Assembly (NCBI RefSeq): GCF_000276665.1
Contig: NW_004955465.1
Span: 3,202,629-3,266,628, forward strand
DNA length: 64,000 bases
Direction of reading: 5' to 3'
Source: Chinchilla lanigera
Lineage: Eukaryota > Chordata > Mammalia > Rodentia > Chinchillidae
Made by a program: the position numbers and the translations under genes. Shown piece by piece: positions 36,775 through 49,219 of this stretch (the first letter of the stretch is position 1; the number at the start of each line of letters is the position of its first letter). The notes beneath the pieces are model-generated. The model did no database searches and was not told the origin of the DNA. It saw only the letters and a program-made list of their open reading frames with translations.

Positions 36775-36900
36775 CAAGCTAAAAGCCTCCATTTTCTTAC
36801 TAATAAGATGGAAGTAACAAGAGCACTTATTAGATACTTATTAAAAGCACAATATCATCCATTTCTAGAGCCTAGTAGGCATTTAATAAAAGGCAGCTAT
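36775..36900 (-). mobile_element. MIR SINE relic, minus strand
   Basis: CCTCCATTTTCTTACTAATA, AAGATGGAAGTAACAAGAGC and GTAGGCATTTAATAAAAGGC match the reverse MIR tail. An AT/AC-rich run follows at 36900-36930. Confidence 0.55.
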
Positions 36901-36930
36901 TATATAAAATATATATATACACACATAATT

Positions 36931-39844
36931 GCACACATGGATAGATAGGGAAATATTATATACATAAAATTTTAAGGGGAACCATTCACTAGAATTGTTT
37001 ACCCGTAACAACAATACTAGTGAGATAATTGTCGATTTAAAAAACCAAAGGTGTGTCCAAGGAAGGGGACCCAGGGTCCATGAATGACTTTGGGGTAATC
37101 TCCGTGCCCTGCAGTCAGAGTGATATCAATGTAAAGTAAAAGGTCTTCAGTATCTATTTTTAGATCATTTTAGGGCTAGAAAGAAACCTGGACAAATTGG
37201 TTTAGAATGCCAGCCACTAGGACCATGGTCCTCCTCTGCAGCAACATACAGACTTAATTAGCAGCCTCCCTACCAAGATCAATGCATCGGGGACGTGGAG
37301 AAGAAATACAATATTTCCAACTTAAAATGCCAGCCGGTTGCCTAGGCAATAGATGATTGCAAAGAGCATGGGCATGGAACTAAGACAAAGAGCCCCACAA
37401 GCTCTGTTTATACTTTGTCACCAACTCTCCACCCCACCGTATTTACTCTGAACATTCCAGCCATCTCCTGGCGGTAATTCTTACTGGCTAACAAGGACTT
37501 TGGAACTGGGGACATTGCAGATTCTTTCTGCTGGCACCTTCCCACCTCCCGCTGGAAAGGGGAAATCTTTTAAGTTTTGTAAACAATGCAATCTAGTGAA
37601 CTGAGGCACGTCACTTCATGCAGCTAGAACTGGCCTTCCAGAAAGCATGGATGGTGATGATACGTGACAGCAATTTTTCATGGCTGAGGTGAGGGGTTGG
37701 GGCAGCTGATTGTGGAGATATTAAAGTTGCCAGGGGAATGTTGTTAATACATTTGCTGGGGCCCCACTGCGGTCTACTAACTAAATTGCAGTATACTGTT
37801 AAAAATCAGATAGCCCCTTGTTCCCCAGCTTTCTCCCCAGCCATCCATGGTATACAGTGGTGCTTTAGTAAGTGGCTCGTGATCCTTACTCAAAGGCTGG
37901 GGCCGGTGATCTGGAGGGCTCATGTTTCTTGGCAAATCTTGGTGTCACATTAGAATTCCTCCTGATATTTCTAATATGGCAAGGTAACGTTATGTCACCA
38001 AAAATGTCCCTCTGTTTATGCTCTTCAGAAATAAAGGTGGAGCAATATGACTATGTAAAAGTGCAAGCACCACAAACCACAAAAATGTTTGCTAGCTCCT
38101 TTTGAAATTAATTTTAATTCCTTTCTTTTGCTTGGGGGAGGGCATCTGTGAAGTTCAGTGGGAAGCTGTACTAACCAAAATGCATGTACGGTTTAGATTT
38201 AACCAGGTCTATTTTCCATCTATTTAGATTTAAACAGACCTCTTAGCTGTATTTATTTAGACAGTCTGATGTGTCATTAATATTCGCCCTAATCTCTTTT
38301 CATTAGGCGGAAACCCTGTGCTAGCTATCTCCTGTACTGATGACTTGGTCTTTGTCTCACTGCACCCCCGTGGGCTATGTGGCCTGAACTCAATACTCAT
38401 CTAAGCTCCTCTGTCCCCAAAGCTCTGTGCTCCACTAGGAAAGAATGAGCTGGGGAGATTTCATTGACCCCCCAACTGACTCCCGCTTCCAAATGACCAT
38501 AAAGTGAGGGCCCAGGGGATAGCAACAATGTGCACTTGTAGACATGTTCTTCTTTGGAGTTAGTGTCCGGATATGTCACTCACTTGTTGATGGGTATTTT
38601 CCTTGTTCTTGTTCCTGGTTGTGTGTAGTATGACTTAGAGACAGCAGGAAAGGAGTCTGTGGACCAGCATAATGGCTGTATTAGCACAACATCAGAAGAG
38701 CAAAATTGTGACACCCTGGCCCCTTGGAGTATTCCCTTGGGAATACTGAGTTTCAGCATTAGTGTCTGATTCTCAGAACTTCTTTGCTCAGAGCGCGGTG
38801 TGATGAAGGGAAGACATAATAGGAAACAGCCCAAAGCCCTCTTTCCCTTCCTCACCCCATCCATCCATTGTGAGGCAGGATTTCTAGGCAGTCTTGCAGA
38901 AGCCCAGATGCCCTGGGAATGTATCTCATTTGCTTATGAAGATCATCTTGTCAATTAAAGAACACATTCATCGCCCGAATTACAAAATCTTACCAGTATC
39001 TTTTCTCTCTTTCAACTCAACCGAAGCATATCCATTAGCAAGAAATAGACTTGCATGCCTAGATTTTGTTTTGGGCTTAGAATCTATAATTTCTTTGGGC
39101 ATGGATCTGTGCTGTATGAACTAAACAATGGGGCATTTGCTCTGACAATGGCAAGGATATTTGAAACCGGGAATGCTCGCAGAAAGTTCAGGAACACACG
39201 GTCACTGTGTAGACCGTCTTCGTGAGTCGCCCCTTCGATCAATCAGCCGTCCAAGGCATTGCCCTGCTGGCAGTCTTTTGCAGGAAACCAAGTGCTTTTA
39301 GTAAAAAGTGAATTTAGGTGAATTATTCACGAAAGTCATAAATAACATTTGCTTGTAAAAAAAATAAAATAAGGTGCACCCTATTTTTCCCCTTGCAGAA
39401 ATAGACATCTTGAGGAAGAAAGCAAGCCTGTTTTTGAAATATGGATTTGTTTGGAACACCTGAGAGTGAGCCCTGAGGGGGATCAGATTTCAATTGTTCC
39501 TGTTTTAAACCTGGCCAGGTAGCTCTTCATCACCTAGCCTGCAGCCCAGCAGTGAGCCCTGCCTCCCTTATTAAGATCTTAATTACACATGCAGCTTAGT
39601 TCATCGCTGAAGGGGAAGAATTTCATTTTCTCCGAACTGCGTCTGCTTTTTGGTGTGGTAGGTGTAATCATGATGAGATCATTTCTCATTTGTTTTCTTT
39701 TCCTGGAGGAATATTTTTGTGTGTGTGAGGGAGAGGAGAATGGTTAAGACAATTTTATGAGCTCATCGGAGCACCAGTCATAATAACTGTGCTCCGATTT
39801 TACAGAGATCCTTTCTTCTGAAGAATCAGAGCATTTAACATATA
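36931..39844. other. Intron 1, single-copy, possible regulatory block
   Basis: No repeats recognised. 39200-39720 contains a perfect palindrome ATTAAGATCTTAAT (39570-39583) and other homeobox-like words. Confidence 0.45.
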
Positions 39845-40000
39845 TAAATTTCATGAATCCTGAAAATATTTTTGTAAAGAACATACTCACTGTCCCCATT
39901 TTACAAATGGGAAAACAGAGGCACCAAAGGCGGTGATTCCATTGTTAGTTTTTCAATCCAAGGACTGGAGCTATACCCTTCTAATTCACTCTCTGGCCCT
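39845..40000 (+). mobile_element. MIR SINE relic
   Basis: ACTGTCCCCATTTTACAAAT, GGGAAAACAGAGGCACC and CAATCCAAGGACTGGAGC follow MIR order. It abuts the MER20. Confidence 0.7.
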
Positions 40001-40011
40001 TTCTCCATCCG

Positions 40012-40236
40012 GGGTTTCTCAACCTCTGCACAACTGACCTGTGGATCTGGTTAATTTTTTGGGGGGGGGAGGGGCGGGGATCTTCCTGTGCATTGTCAGG
40101 CATTTAGCAGCGTCCCAGGCCTTTACCTACTAGGTGCCAGTAACACACACACACACATACTGTGACAACCAAAAACGTCTCCAACTATTACCAAATGTCC
40201 CCTGGTGGACAAACGCCCATTACTTGAAAACACTGT
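40012..40236 (-). mobile_element. MER20 (hAT-Charlie DNA transposon) in NEDD9 intron 1
   Basis: The sequence follows the MER20 consensus in reverse: GGGTTTCTCAACCTCTGCAC, CCTGTGCATTGTCAGGCATT, TTAGCAGCGTCCC, TACTAGGTGCCAGTAACAC, TGTGACAACCAAAAACGTCT, CCAAATGTCCCCTGG. It is nearly full length, with a G-rich tract and a short AC run as internal changes. Confidence 0.85.
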
Positions 40237-40497
40237 TCTAATCTCTCCTACTTCCTTCTGCTTAAAATTAGGTATCTCATTGGTTTTATGTGATGGAAGC
40301 ACAAAAATACCTCCAAGAAAGTGTTTGCCAGAATTTTATCCTGACTGGGGCTGAGCTTAATTAACAGGTCTTAACCAAAAAGTAACTTCCTCTTCCAGGA
40401 TTATTACCAGTTTGTTCATGTGAATTCCAAAAATGCTAAGCAGCTTAAGATCTCCCTCAAGTATAAAATCCTGAAAGTATCTGTAAAGCTACTAATT

Positions 40498-40683
40498 CTA
40501 GACATACACGTGCAATCTTAGCACTTTGGGAAGCTGAGGGAGGAGGTTAGTAAGTTCAAGTCCCACCGGGGCAACTAAGCAAGACCCTGTCTCAAACTTA
40601 AAAATGAAAGAGGCGGGGGATGTAACCCAATGCAAAGGCTCTGGATTCAATCCCTGGTACTGCAAAAATAAATGAATAAAGAA
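40498..40683 (+). mobile_element. B1-ID dimeric SINE
   Basis: GCAATCTTAGCACTTTGGGA and AGACCCTGTCTCAAACTTAA, then the ID half (GGATGTAACCCAATGCAAAG, GGATTCAATCCCTGGTACTG). Confidence 0.85.
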
Positions 40684-40756
40684 AGCTACAGATTCTCCAA
40701 GAGGCTCCTCTGGCTTCTCTCTCCACACATCCTAATCTTAGAACATGCTAGAACTA

Positions 40757-41006
40757 CACCATTAAGAGAGCTGTTTTATTCTCATAAAGTGGTGTACAAC
40801 ATGTACATGTAAGAGCTTGTCTATACGCCCAGGCATTAAACAATTCCTTTGAGGATGTCTTCTGCTCTATTTGCATCTGCCATTTCCCTCTCTTCCAGCA
40901 GAGAAGCTACAGTTTCTAAAGGTTTGTCCTTCAGCAGGTCAGCAGCAGCAATGTACACTTCCCAGTCAAGAGTGTGGATCCGAGTTTTACGACTCCTTGA
41001 GGACCT
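40757..41006 (-). pseudogene. Antisense gene-like fragment: 5'-truncated retrocopy or orphan terminal exon, source unknown
   Basis: On the minus strand a frame is open from 41030 to a TAA stop at 40836-40838. From 41006 it reads like true protein: the basic stretch RSSRSRKTRIHTLDWEVY is followed by an acidic, leucine-rich helical tail that ends in EDILKGIV. After a short 3' UTR there is an AATAAA signal (40775-40780 on the + strand as TTTATT). There is no ATG at the left end. Directly upstream (41015-41110) is a MIR-like relic, so the coding-like part ends abruptly at a repeat border, as expected for a 5'-truncated processed copy. No clear poly(A) tail or target duplication remains. I do not recognise the parent protein. 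It could also be a 3' terminal exon of an antisense transcript, because CCCCTGTGAG at the left border resembles a weak splice acceptor. Confidence 0.5.
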
Positions 41007-41014
41007 CACAGGGG

Positions 41015-41110
41015 AAGTAGATAATGGCAGTCAGGGACCAAACTCAGGTCAGGTGTCATCTAAAACCATTCCAGCAAGGAGCAGGAACCTCAGTTTCATC
41101 AGCTGGCTTC
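41015..41110 (-). mobile_element. MIR-like relic, minus strand
   Basis: Reverse MIR pieces (GGCAGTCAGGGACCAAACTC, AACCTCAGTTTCATCAGC). It marks the right border of the antisense gene-like fragment. Confidence 0.45.
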
Positions 41111-43090
41111 TGGCTCGGAGACACACAAGGCTTGTGGGTTGGCGTGTGGATTAGTGTTGGTGGGTTTGGTTGGGGCTGCACACCTTGGTGCAGGAAGGGA
41201 AGATAAATGGGAATATAAAACTAGAAAACAGTTTCCTTTATTCAAGAGCTTTATTGGATACTATAACTTGTGCATTCTGACTTTTGAGAAAGGGTATCAT
41301 TTTTGGAAATATACCATAATAGAGTGGATTGAAGTGCCTGCTTCTTTATAACTTAATTCTCATTTCTTCTCCCCGAGTACCTGGATGTTGGGGGGATTTG
41401 TCTCGACAGGCAGATGGATATGATCTGGTGCCAGCAATGTAATGCTGGATGAAGTCCAGATGGTTGTTTTATCGTTAATAAAACCTATCTTTTGCGCGAG
41501 TGGGTGTCAGGCCTTCATTATTATATGGCGCCTGTCAGATTTATCTGGGGACAGAACCCTGAAAAGAGTTCATGCCTGCCCTGTGTTTTTGATCTTCTGC
41601 CAATATTCTGTACTGACAGCTATCAAAACCAGGCGACCTTGGACAAATGCTTATAAATTCCAAGGCTTAATAGCAACAGTGCTAAATTCTAAGATGCAGA
41701 AGATTCTCAGGAAGGCAATCCTGGTAGTGTTGGGGAGTGTAGATAAAGAGGAAGGCCAGATGCTATCTGTGACTCTGTTGTTAATCTAATCAAAGACCCC
41801 CTAAAGCAAAAAGACTGGCCTAGAGTGGGCCCTTCTTATTTTAAAATACTACTCTAGTCAGTTCTGGTCAAGCCATGGATGACTTCTGATTCTAATAGCC
41901 ATAGAAACTTAGATACTTTCCTACCTTATTTAGAACCCTTAGAAAATGCTTAAGTAAATCAGTAAATCTCAAAAAACCACAGATAAGGGGAAAATTGAAC
42001 TGTTTTGTACATATATCCATATTTATATATGACGTCTGACCATTAGACTTGTGAGGGAAGCTAATTTATTTTTCTTGAATGCCATCAGCAGTCAAATTTA
42101 TTCTCTACCATGAGAAGCTGTGAAGCTGCAGACATACATGCACATTCACCTATTTATCCATTTGTGACATTTCTTACACAAAGCAAAGATTTGCTTTAGG
42201 CTTTGGTTTCATCGTAAACAAATCTCAGCACACGAGTGCCTCTGACATCCGTCAATCTGAAATCAAAGGAGAGTAAGTGGCAGTCATTCAAACGCGGGGA
42301 AGGAGAGGAGCCTAGCATTTGCACGAACACTTTCTAATCTCCCAGCTCTGCTGCCCCTATCATGTCATCACATCGCTTGAGACTGAAATCTTTTTTGGAG
42401 ATTCATACATTCAGATTTGCAGTGAGCATTAGACTTTTCACCAGCTCTCAAGAAGGACCATCCCTTTGGTATATGAATCATGAAAATGAAGTTGAATTCC
42501 AGATGATTACTCATCAAAAGGAATAAGCCACTGTGGAAGAGACATTAAGATTCCCAAACCCAGGAGCCTTATGCACAACTCCAACGTGCACACAGGGAGT
42601 ATTAATGATGTCTTATGTCATGTCAAAGAACACACTTGGGAGGCAACTGTCTGATGTCCCATTTCTTAAAACATTTCCCACTAACAATTGCTTGAAAGAG
42701 AATGCTGCAGCTGACATTCATAAAGCTGAGGAGTCTGACAAAACTTGAAGATTTATGGCAAATTGAATAACATGAAGATTCAGAGAGAATTCACAATATT
42801 CGTGTAAGCATTATGGCTATCATTGAGGTTTAGAAAGTGCACTTTGCAGAAAGTAAACATTATTGGCTGAAATACCAGGTGCAAGAGGAGTCTTTCATGG
42901 TGAAGGCTGAATGTGGCTGTGCAGTGGTTACAGGTCACGAGAAGCAGGAACTCATGGGACCCTTTCCTGTTGTCTCAGTGGGATAATTCAGATCGCCCAC
43001 TGGAAAGTGTACCACAATGCAGTCAACAACTATTACTCAGGAAATACTTAGGTGAGATGTAACTTCTAACTCCTACTCTTGAAAGTTTCA
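41111..43090. other. Intron 1, no recognised element
   Basis: AT-moderate unique sequence. 41400-41560 has retained several CpGs (CTCGACAGG, TTATCGTTAATAAAACC, TTTTGCGCGAGTGGG), unusual for this background. Confidence 0.5.
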
Positions 43091-43500
43091 TGTCTGCTAT
43101 TTAGGAAAGTACCTGAGGAAAAAAGCAACTTAGGAGAAGGAAAGGTTTATTTTAGCTTACGGTTCCAGAGGTTTCAGTCCACGGTTGGCCAGCCCCTTTG
43201 CTTTTAAGCCTATGTGAGGCAGAAATATCCTAGTGGGAGAGGAAGGTAGAGGAAAGCAGCTCACCTCCTAGCAGCCAAGAGGGAAAACAAAAAGGAAAGA
43301 GCCAGAGGGAGAGAGAGGAAGGGCCCAGACCCTTCCAAGGCACAGCCCCAGTGGCCCACTTCCTCCTATGAGGCCCCAGCCTCCTAATAACATTTCAGCT
43401 GCAAGTTCATTCATGGAGGTTCACATCCTCATGATGTCGTCACCACTCCAAGCCCCAAAACATGAATCTTTGGAGAGCACTTCATGTTTAAACCACAACA
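43091..43500 (-). mobile_element. MaLR-type LTR, minus strand, in NEDD9 intron 1
   Basis: Starts TG and ends CA. It contains GGTTTATTTTAGC (AATAAA on the minus strand), the block CGGTTCCAGAGGTTTCAG, GAGGAAAGCAGCTCACCTC and a final AAACCACAACA. This pattern is common in rodent MaLR LTRs. No exact target duplication remains. Confidence 0.7.
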
Positions 43501-46500
43501 GGACCCAGTTCAAAAAACTGAACATCCCAGATATTCAGACACAAACCTAGGTATAAGCCAAGTGTCCCAAAAATCAAAATCCCAACACTTGTAGACATCC
43601 CCTGTTGTCTGATGATAACTGTCTCCTTTGTACCCTATACCTGAAGGTGATAAGATGGGGAAGGAGAAATGTAACTAAATGGTTTGAGGGTTCTCAAGCT
43701 GAAGCTGGTTTTTGTCAGTGTACACAAAAGCATGAGAGCCTTTCTTTCTCTCTCTCAGGCTGCCCCAGGGCTGACCTCAATGCTGTTCATCCCTCAGCAG
43801 CTTCCTTTAGGACTGATTTCCTTGACAATGGCCATTTCCTTTAGCGAGTCTGTTTCTCAGGGTCCGTTCTCTGTGCCCATGTGTGTGCATGCACGGGAGT
43901 CCAGCGGAGTCCAGGGCTAATGTTTGGGGGTTGGGACACAGGAAAGTCATGTCGTCAAGCACGGAGCAGCCCTGAGGCCTTGGCAGGATCTCCTGTATAA
44001 ATATAGAATGAAGTAAAAATAATAAGAGGAAGCCAATCCACTGACGATGCTATCCGTCTCGGTGAGTGACACACCAGCCATTGTGTCTCACTTCTCTTCA
44101 AAGAACAGCATGAATGGTCATGGAAATTACACGTCACACCTCTCTCGATTGGGAAAAGCAGATAATTTCCCTGGCAGTAGGAGAAAGCAGCTTTTTTGAC
44201 ATTTTGATAGCAGTGGAAAAAAAGAAAAGGTGGAGAGGCATTAGAGGGAGACGGAGGGGCAGAAGTTGCCATGTGACCTGTCTCTGTACTGGCCCTTCTG
44301 GCCCATTGTACAGTATTTTCTTCCTACTCTTCAGGCACAGCCTGGGAACCAGGAACAGCAGAACCAAAATGTTCTGGCGAAGTATATGAATGGAGCTCTG
44401 TCACCTACCAACAGATGCAGATTGCTGCACGAAAGAGGGAGAAGGCCCTTTCAAGAGACCATTGTGTTTCGTCTTGCTGGGATGGTCAGTTCCTCTTGGC
44501 TTTCCTGTTTGCTCAGTAGTTGTGAACACTGGGTTCAGAGGGGTCAGGCTCCTCATCTGCGTCATTATCCTGTTTAAACAGGGAGGGGCAGGCCTTTCCT
44601 GCCTGCTGTCTGCCATACTCTGCCTGTCAAGCTTGAGTGACTTGGACACGACATTTATCTTTCCACTTGGTTCAGCCACTTTCCATCCTTCCATCTGAAA
44701 TCTTTAACCAGATATCTTGCTGAATTCTCTAGAAAAACAGTTTCAACTTCCCTGCAGAGAACCAGGAAATCAGAAGCCAGACTCCATTTCAACTTCACAG
44801 ACATGGGAATGAGCGTGTATTTTGTTTCAGACACTGGGCTTAAATTCTAGAAATGCAAAAGGAATGAGACAGAATCCCTGGTCTGAACGAGTTTCATAGC
44901 CTTGACTGGGTCGATCCAAGCCATGCTGTAAGGAAAGGCAAACAACCAGATAGATTTTGGAGAGAGAATTCTTGTGGTTATAGAGGAGATAGGTTTTTAG
45001 TGGGAAGAGGTTAAATCCAAGAAAACCAGGTGGGAAGCAATTTCTATGCTGGGGAGGGGGCTACAAAAAGTGATCAGAGGACGAGTGGTAGTAGGAGGCC
45101 ATGCAGAGCCTTCTGATGGGTTTCAAGTTGCAGAAAGACTCAGAAAACCTCAGGCCCCTGCCTGGAGTGGCTGCGTGCTGCATGCTGAGTTAACAGAGAG
45201 GTAAAGCCAGGCAGAAATGGTTTACAATGGTTAGTTACAGACCGTATGACTAAAGATCTAACTAAAGAGATCCTTGGTTAGATGCCCTTTAATTAGGCAA
45301 CTGGGGAAGGCAGTGTGGATTTAGGTATTGTCTGTGTCCGGATGCTCTTGCAGAGATGAGATTTCGTGTAGAGAACAAGGGTGTAGAAAGGTGCAAAGAG
45401 AGATTCCCTGGGACATGATCTCAGAAGAGGTGGGGGGAAATGGTGGTGGAGAAAGGAGATGCAGCGTCAAGAGGGAGAACCAAGAAGAGGTATTGTGAAT
45501 GCCAAAGGAAGAGATTTTAGAACACTTGGTGTGGGGGTCCACGCTAGATGGAGTTTACAACCCTTAATACCGATACCCAACCCTGAGTAGAGCAATGACT
45601 TTTATAGCATGTGTATTTGTCTTCACAAAACACTGTCCTAATTCTGAGCATGGAGGGAGAAGGCCTGGCTACTTATCCCAGTCCTCAGACCTCCTTGTCT
45701 GGTAAGTTGGCAATTCATTAACTTCTTGAGCCGCCCTTTTCTTATTGGTGAAGTTAAAGAGTTGGACTCTGTTTCAGGTTCCTTCCAGCGTGCAGGTCCT
45801 GTGCGCTACCCCAACCGCTGCCCCTCTAACTGCCAGTCTGGAGGCTCACCTCCAGGTGCGATAGAATTACATAGCTCTCTTATCTCTCCTTGATTTGTTT
45901 CTGTTTTGACCTTTCCCCCCCTGGAGATAAATATCCAAGGGTCTGCGAGGTTGACAAGGAGTAGATCTTGAATAGACAAACCGCCTCTCTGGGATGTTTC
46001 TAAGATAGTCAGATAATCAGCTTCTGCCTTGTGGCCTCAAGAGTCACACCTTTGCTCTAAGGGAGAACAACATCCCTCCTTTGCACCTTGGCGGAAGAAT
46101 GAACTCTCCATCTGCCTGCTGAGGAGTTAGCGCAGTCTTGAATGACAGTAGCTGTGTTCCAGGTGAAGTGAATTTGTATTTCATCTTCTTACTGAGCTCT
46201 TGACCCAGCACCCACTATTTTCAAAAGTCAAGCTCCTTATTCATGATATTCCCTGGTAATATCCACAACCCCATCTTTATTATTAGTATTATTTTGTCTC
46301 CGAGAGTCTCTTGCATGCAACCTGTGGTTTCATTACTGTTGTTTGTAGGGATACACACGATAGCATCCTTAGTTCTTGACTGAGAAGCGAGAAGGGGCAA
46401 GAGGAGGCAGAGTCAGCGGGAAGCCTGGAGCCCAGAGGCCATCCAGCAAAGGAAATAAGATAAGAGCTCATCAGAGCCTGCTAAGTCCCTGGCAGAGTTG

Positions 46501-49180
46501 AAGCACTTCCTTTAAGTTAACTCACTTCAACCTCTCGCAAACTCACGAGACCGGCGCGAGACCGGCGCGAGAAGCCCAGGCCTTCTGTGTAGGAGGGCGG
46601 CTCAGTGTAGAAATTGCTTCTCCGTAGGCTGCACTACAGAGGTTAAGTAATGCCAAGGCTGAGATGGCCATCCACATGTGAACTGGTGTCTGGCTGGTGC
46701 CAGCGCAGGTCCTGCCATCCTCAGCCACATCAAGCTCTTTCTATGTACAGCTCTCTGGGCGGTGGCAACAGCTGCAGGGCAGTCATGGTGATGGGTCAGG
46801 GGAACTCACCTGCAGTGCTCACCTTAGCGCAGACCACAAGGCCCTGTGATCCTACCAGGAGCAGCTTCTGAGGCTCCTGGAGACACAGGAGTATGCAGCT
46901 TCCCCGGTGAGGCAGGTTACTGGGACGGAGACAAAGAGCCTCCAGCAGGACTCGCGGGGATTTCTATCTGCCTCTAATCAAGCCCAGTCCGGCGCTCTCC
47001 TCAGTGCCTGTGGTGTTCAGCAGAGTTGGAAGCGACCCAACTCCGAATGCCTCCCCTGATTTCTGCTGATTGGGCCTGTGGCCCTTTGCCTGTCCACTGT
47101 TTGCTGTTTCTTTTCTTCCCCCTCTCTGTAGCCAAGATAATTGCACAGCTATCAACCCTCGGCTCCCATACACCCGGCCCCGGCTCTGTGACTTCGGCTT
47201 TCATGTGGGGGCTTCCTTACCAGTCATTCTCAATTGTTGTGAATGGGCGCAGGAGAAAGGGACAGAGACCAGACTGGCCAGTGCCTTCCCGGCTCTCCAC
47301 TCACAGTACAAGCTGGGTGCAAGTATTTCCCTGAGATCATTTTGGTACAAAGGACCGGAACTTTGTCCTCTGTAAATCTATGGCCTTTCTTTTAAATTAC
47401 AGAACACCCAAAGATGGAAGAGGAGCAGGAAATTTTAGGATCATGACACATTCTGAAATGGCTCCACCAGCCAGGATAGGCTGTTAGCTTTGTATCTTTC
47501 TGAATGGGCACTTTTTCATTATTAGAGGGAACCCCGGCCTCCTAGAATACAACTACTAAGTAAAGCTTTCACCCAAAACGCAAACTCCTCAGTTTCCTTT
47601 TAGCTTCCCTTACAGTTCAGCTGCTGGGTGCAGAATTCCAGGATCTCATCCCCGCTGAGGATTTCAATCCTCTTCTGCAAGACCATCACACCGTAAGCTT
47701 CCCGGACCAACACTTGTGGCTCCATCGCTCCTCCTTATGTTAAGTAGTTGCCCGGATGGAAAGGATCCTGGCAAACAGTAGTGGAGGTGGACCTCTTCCC
47801 AATCCTGACCAGAGGGCAGATCCCGCACAGACCCAGCCACTCCATAGCAGGCAACAGCCCGCAGTGCTGGTCCTGTGGCTGAGGGCTGAGCACAGAGGCG
47901 ACAATTAATGCATGTCTATTTAAAGAAATGAAAACCATGAGGCTGAAAGAGCAAGCCCACGTTTCAAGAGAAGAAAACAGGGGCCAAATTCCAAACAAAA
48001 ACAGCCCCAAATTCCACAAATACGTTATGGTGTGCAATAAAGTCACAAGCATGCGCCAGCCAATCAGCAGTTCTTTCTTCCATAGATGACCCCACCGCAA
48101 TGACATTAAGTGCATCCAAACATTTTAACGAAGCACTAGAGAGATTGCTTTTCATTTTCCGAGTGCCTGCGATGAATTTACAACATTGCCTGACTTCTCC
48201 GCGCACTGGGAAGGGTGCAGGAGTGTGGTAATGGCAGCCCGCGTGCTGGGAAACGTTCCTAACGCCAAGAAATGAAATCTGCAGAGCCTTTGAAAGCCTT
48301 CCAGGAATGTCAGCACGTACTGCCTGCCCACTCCGCTGAATGCCTACTTTGGCTGTCTGCTTAGTACTGAATGTGCCAGACAGGCCTTCATACAAAGAGG
48401 GAGAGTGTTTTGGGGCCATGAAAGGGGGAGGTAGAGTCTTTCAGATGTGAATGGTGAGATTCAAAAAGTAGCTGATAAAGGGGCAGCTGAGGAAGGGTCC
48501 TCAGGAGAAGTAGGAGTAAGAGACCAAATGAGAGAGAGTTAGCATCCACCTCTGGCTCCCCAGTGTCAAATCTGGAGACACTGACCTCTGGTACACTGCG
48601 TCCACACCGTCATCACGCCATGTCTGTACGCCTTGCTTATCGATTCCACCATATCCAAAGGCCTCTTGACTACCTGAAAATAAGATTCTTTAAGCCCTGC
48701 CAAGGCACATATAAGTCTACTTTTGTTTGCATTTCGACACTGAATATAAATGCCATTTATAATGTGTTATTTGGAATTTTCTTTGAGTCTTTTCACCTCC
48801 GTGTATGGAAAAAAAAAAAATGAGAAATGTCCGTTGTGGTGCATCTGAATAGCTTCAAATATTTTTTCCCCTTAAGCTCACTTTTAAAAAGGAAGAAAAC
48901 TGTTTTGTGTAGTGAACCATTCGCTAACTCTTTAGCAGCTACTCATAATTCCTTGGCACAGTGTCAACAACCAGAGGAAAGAACTCTTCTGGTGTTTTGA
49001 GGTTTTCTGAGGAGGCAGTCTGATGTCATTGGTGGCAGACGCAGTATGTATGTATCTGTCTTTTGTCTGCGCCATCTGTTTTTCTCCTTATAGGCTATTG
49101 TTCAGATTTCTCTTCACTTTTTCCAGGAAGTGTTCCTCTCCCTGAGAGCTTGGGCCCTAGGTGTTAAAGGGACTGAGCTG
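43501..49180. other. Intron 1, 3' part
   Basis: Several frames of 100-150 codons are open on either strand, but none shows a domain, and they overlap one another. An 11-bp CpG-rich duplication lies at 46546. Short MIR-like words occur near 45720-45790. Confidence 0.5.
46546..46572 (+). repeat. 11-bp CpG-rich tandem duplication
   Basis: CGAGACCGGCG occurs twice in a row and is followed by a partial third copy (CGAGA). Confidence 0.95.
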
Positions 49181-49219
49181 ATATTCTAACATCGTTTCCT
49201 TCTGTTCTTTCCTTCCTAG

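Larger units (their letters stand above)
31549..49219 (+). other. NEDD9: NEDD9 intron 1 (17.7 kb)
   Basis: A GT-AG intron between the MKYK exon and the SH3 exon. The donor is GTAAGAGT and the acceptor is a long pyrimidine tract ending in CCTAG. It carries SINEs, MIR/L2 relics, a MER20 element, a MaLR LTR and an antisense gene-like fragment, each listed separately. The remaining sequence looks single-copy by eye. Open frames in it are short and none resembles a known protein domain. Confidence 0.9.

Noticed and set aside
40849..41154. 101-codon + strand frame
   Set aside because: It is the shadow of the antisense coding-like fragment and has no domain of its own.
47735..48419. 126- and 151-codon overlapping minus-strand frames
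   Set aside because: They overlap in different frames and show no domain, typical of chance frames in a region of moderate GC.
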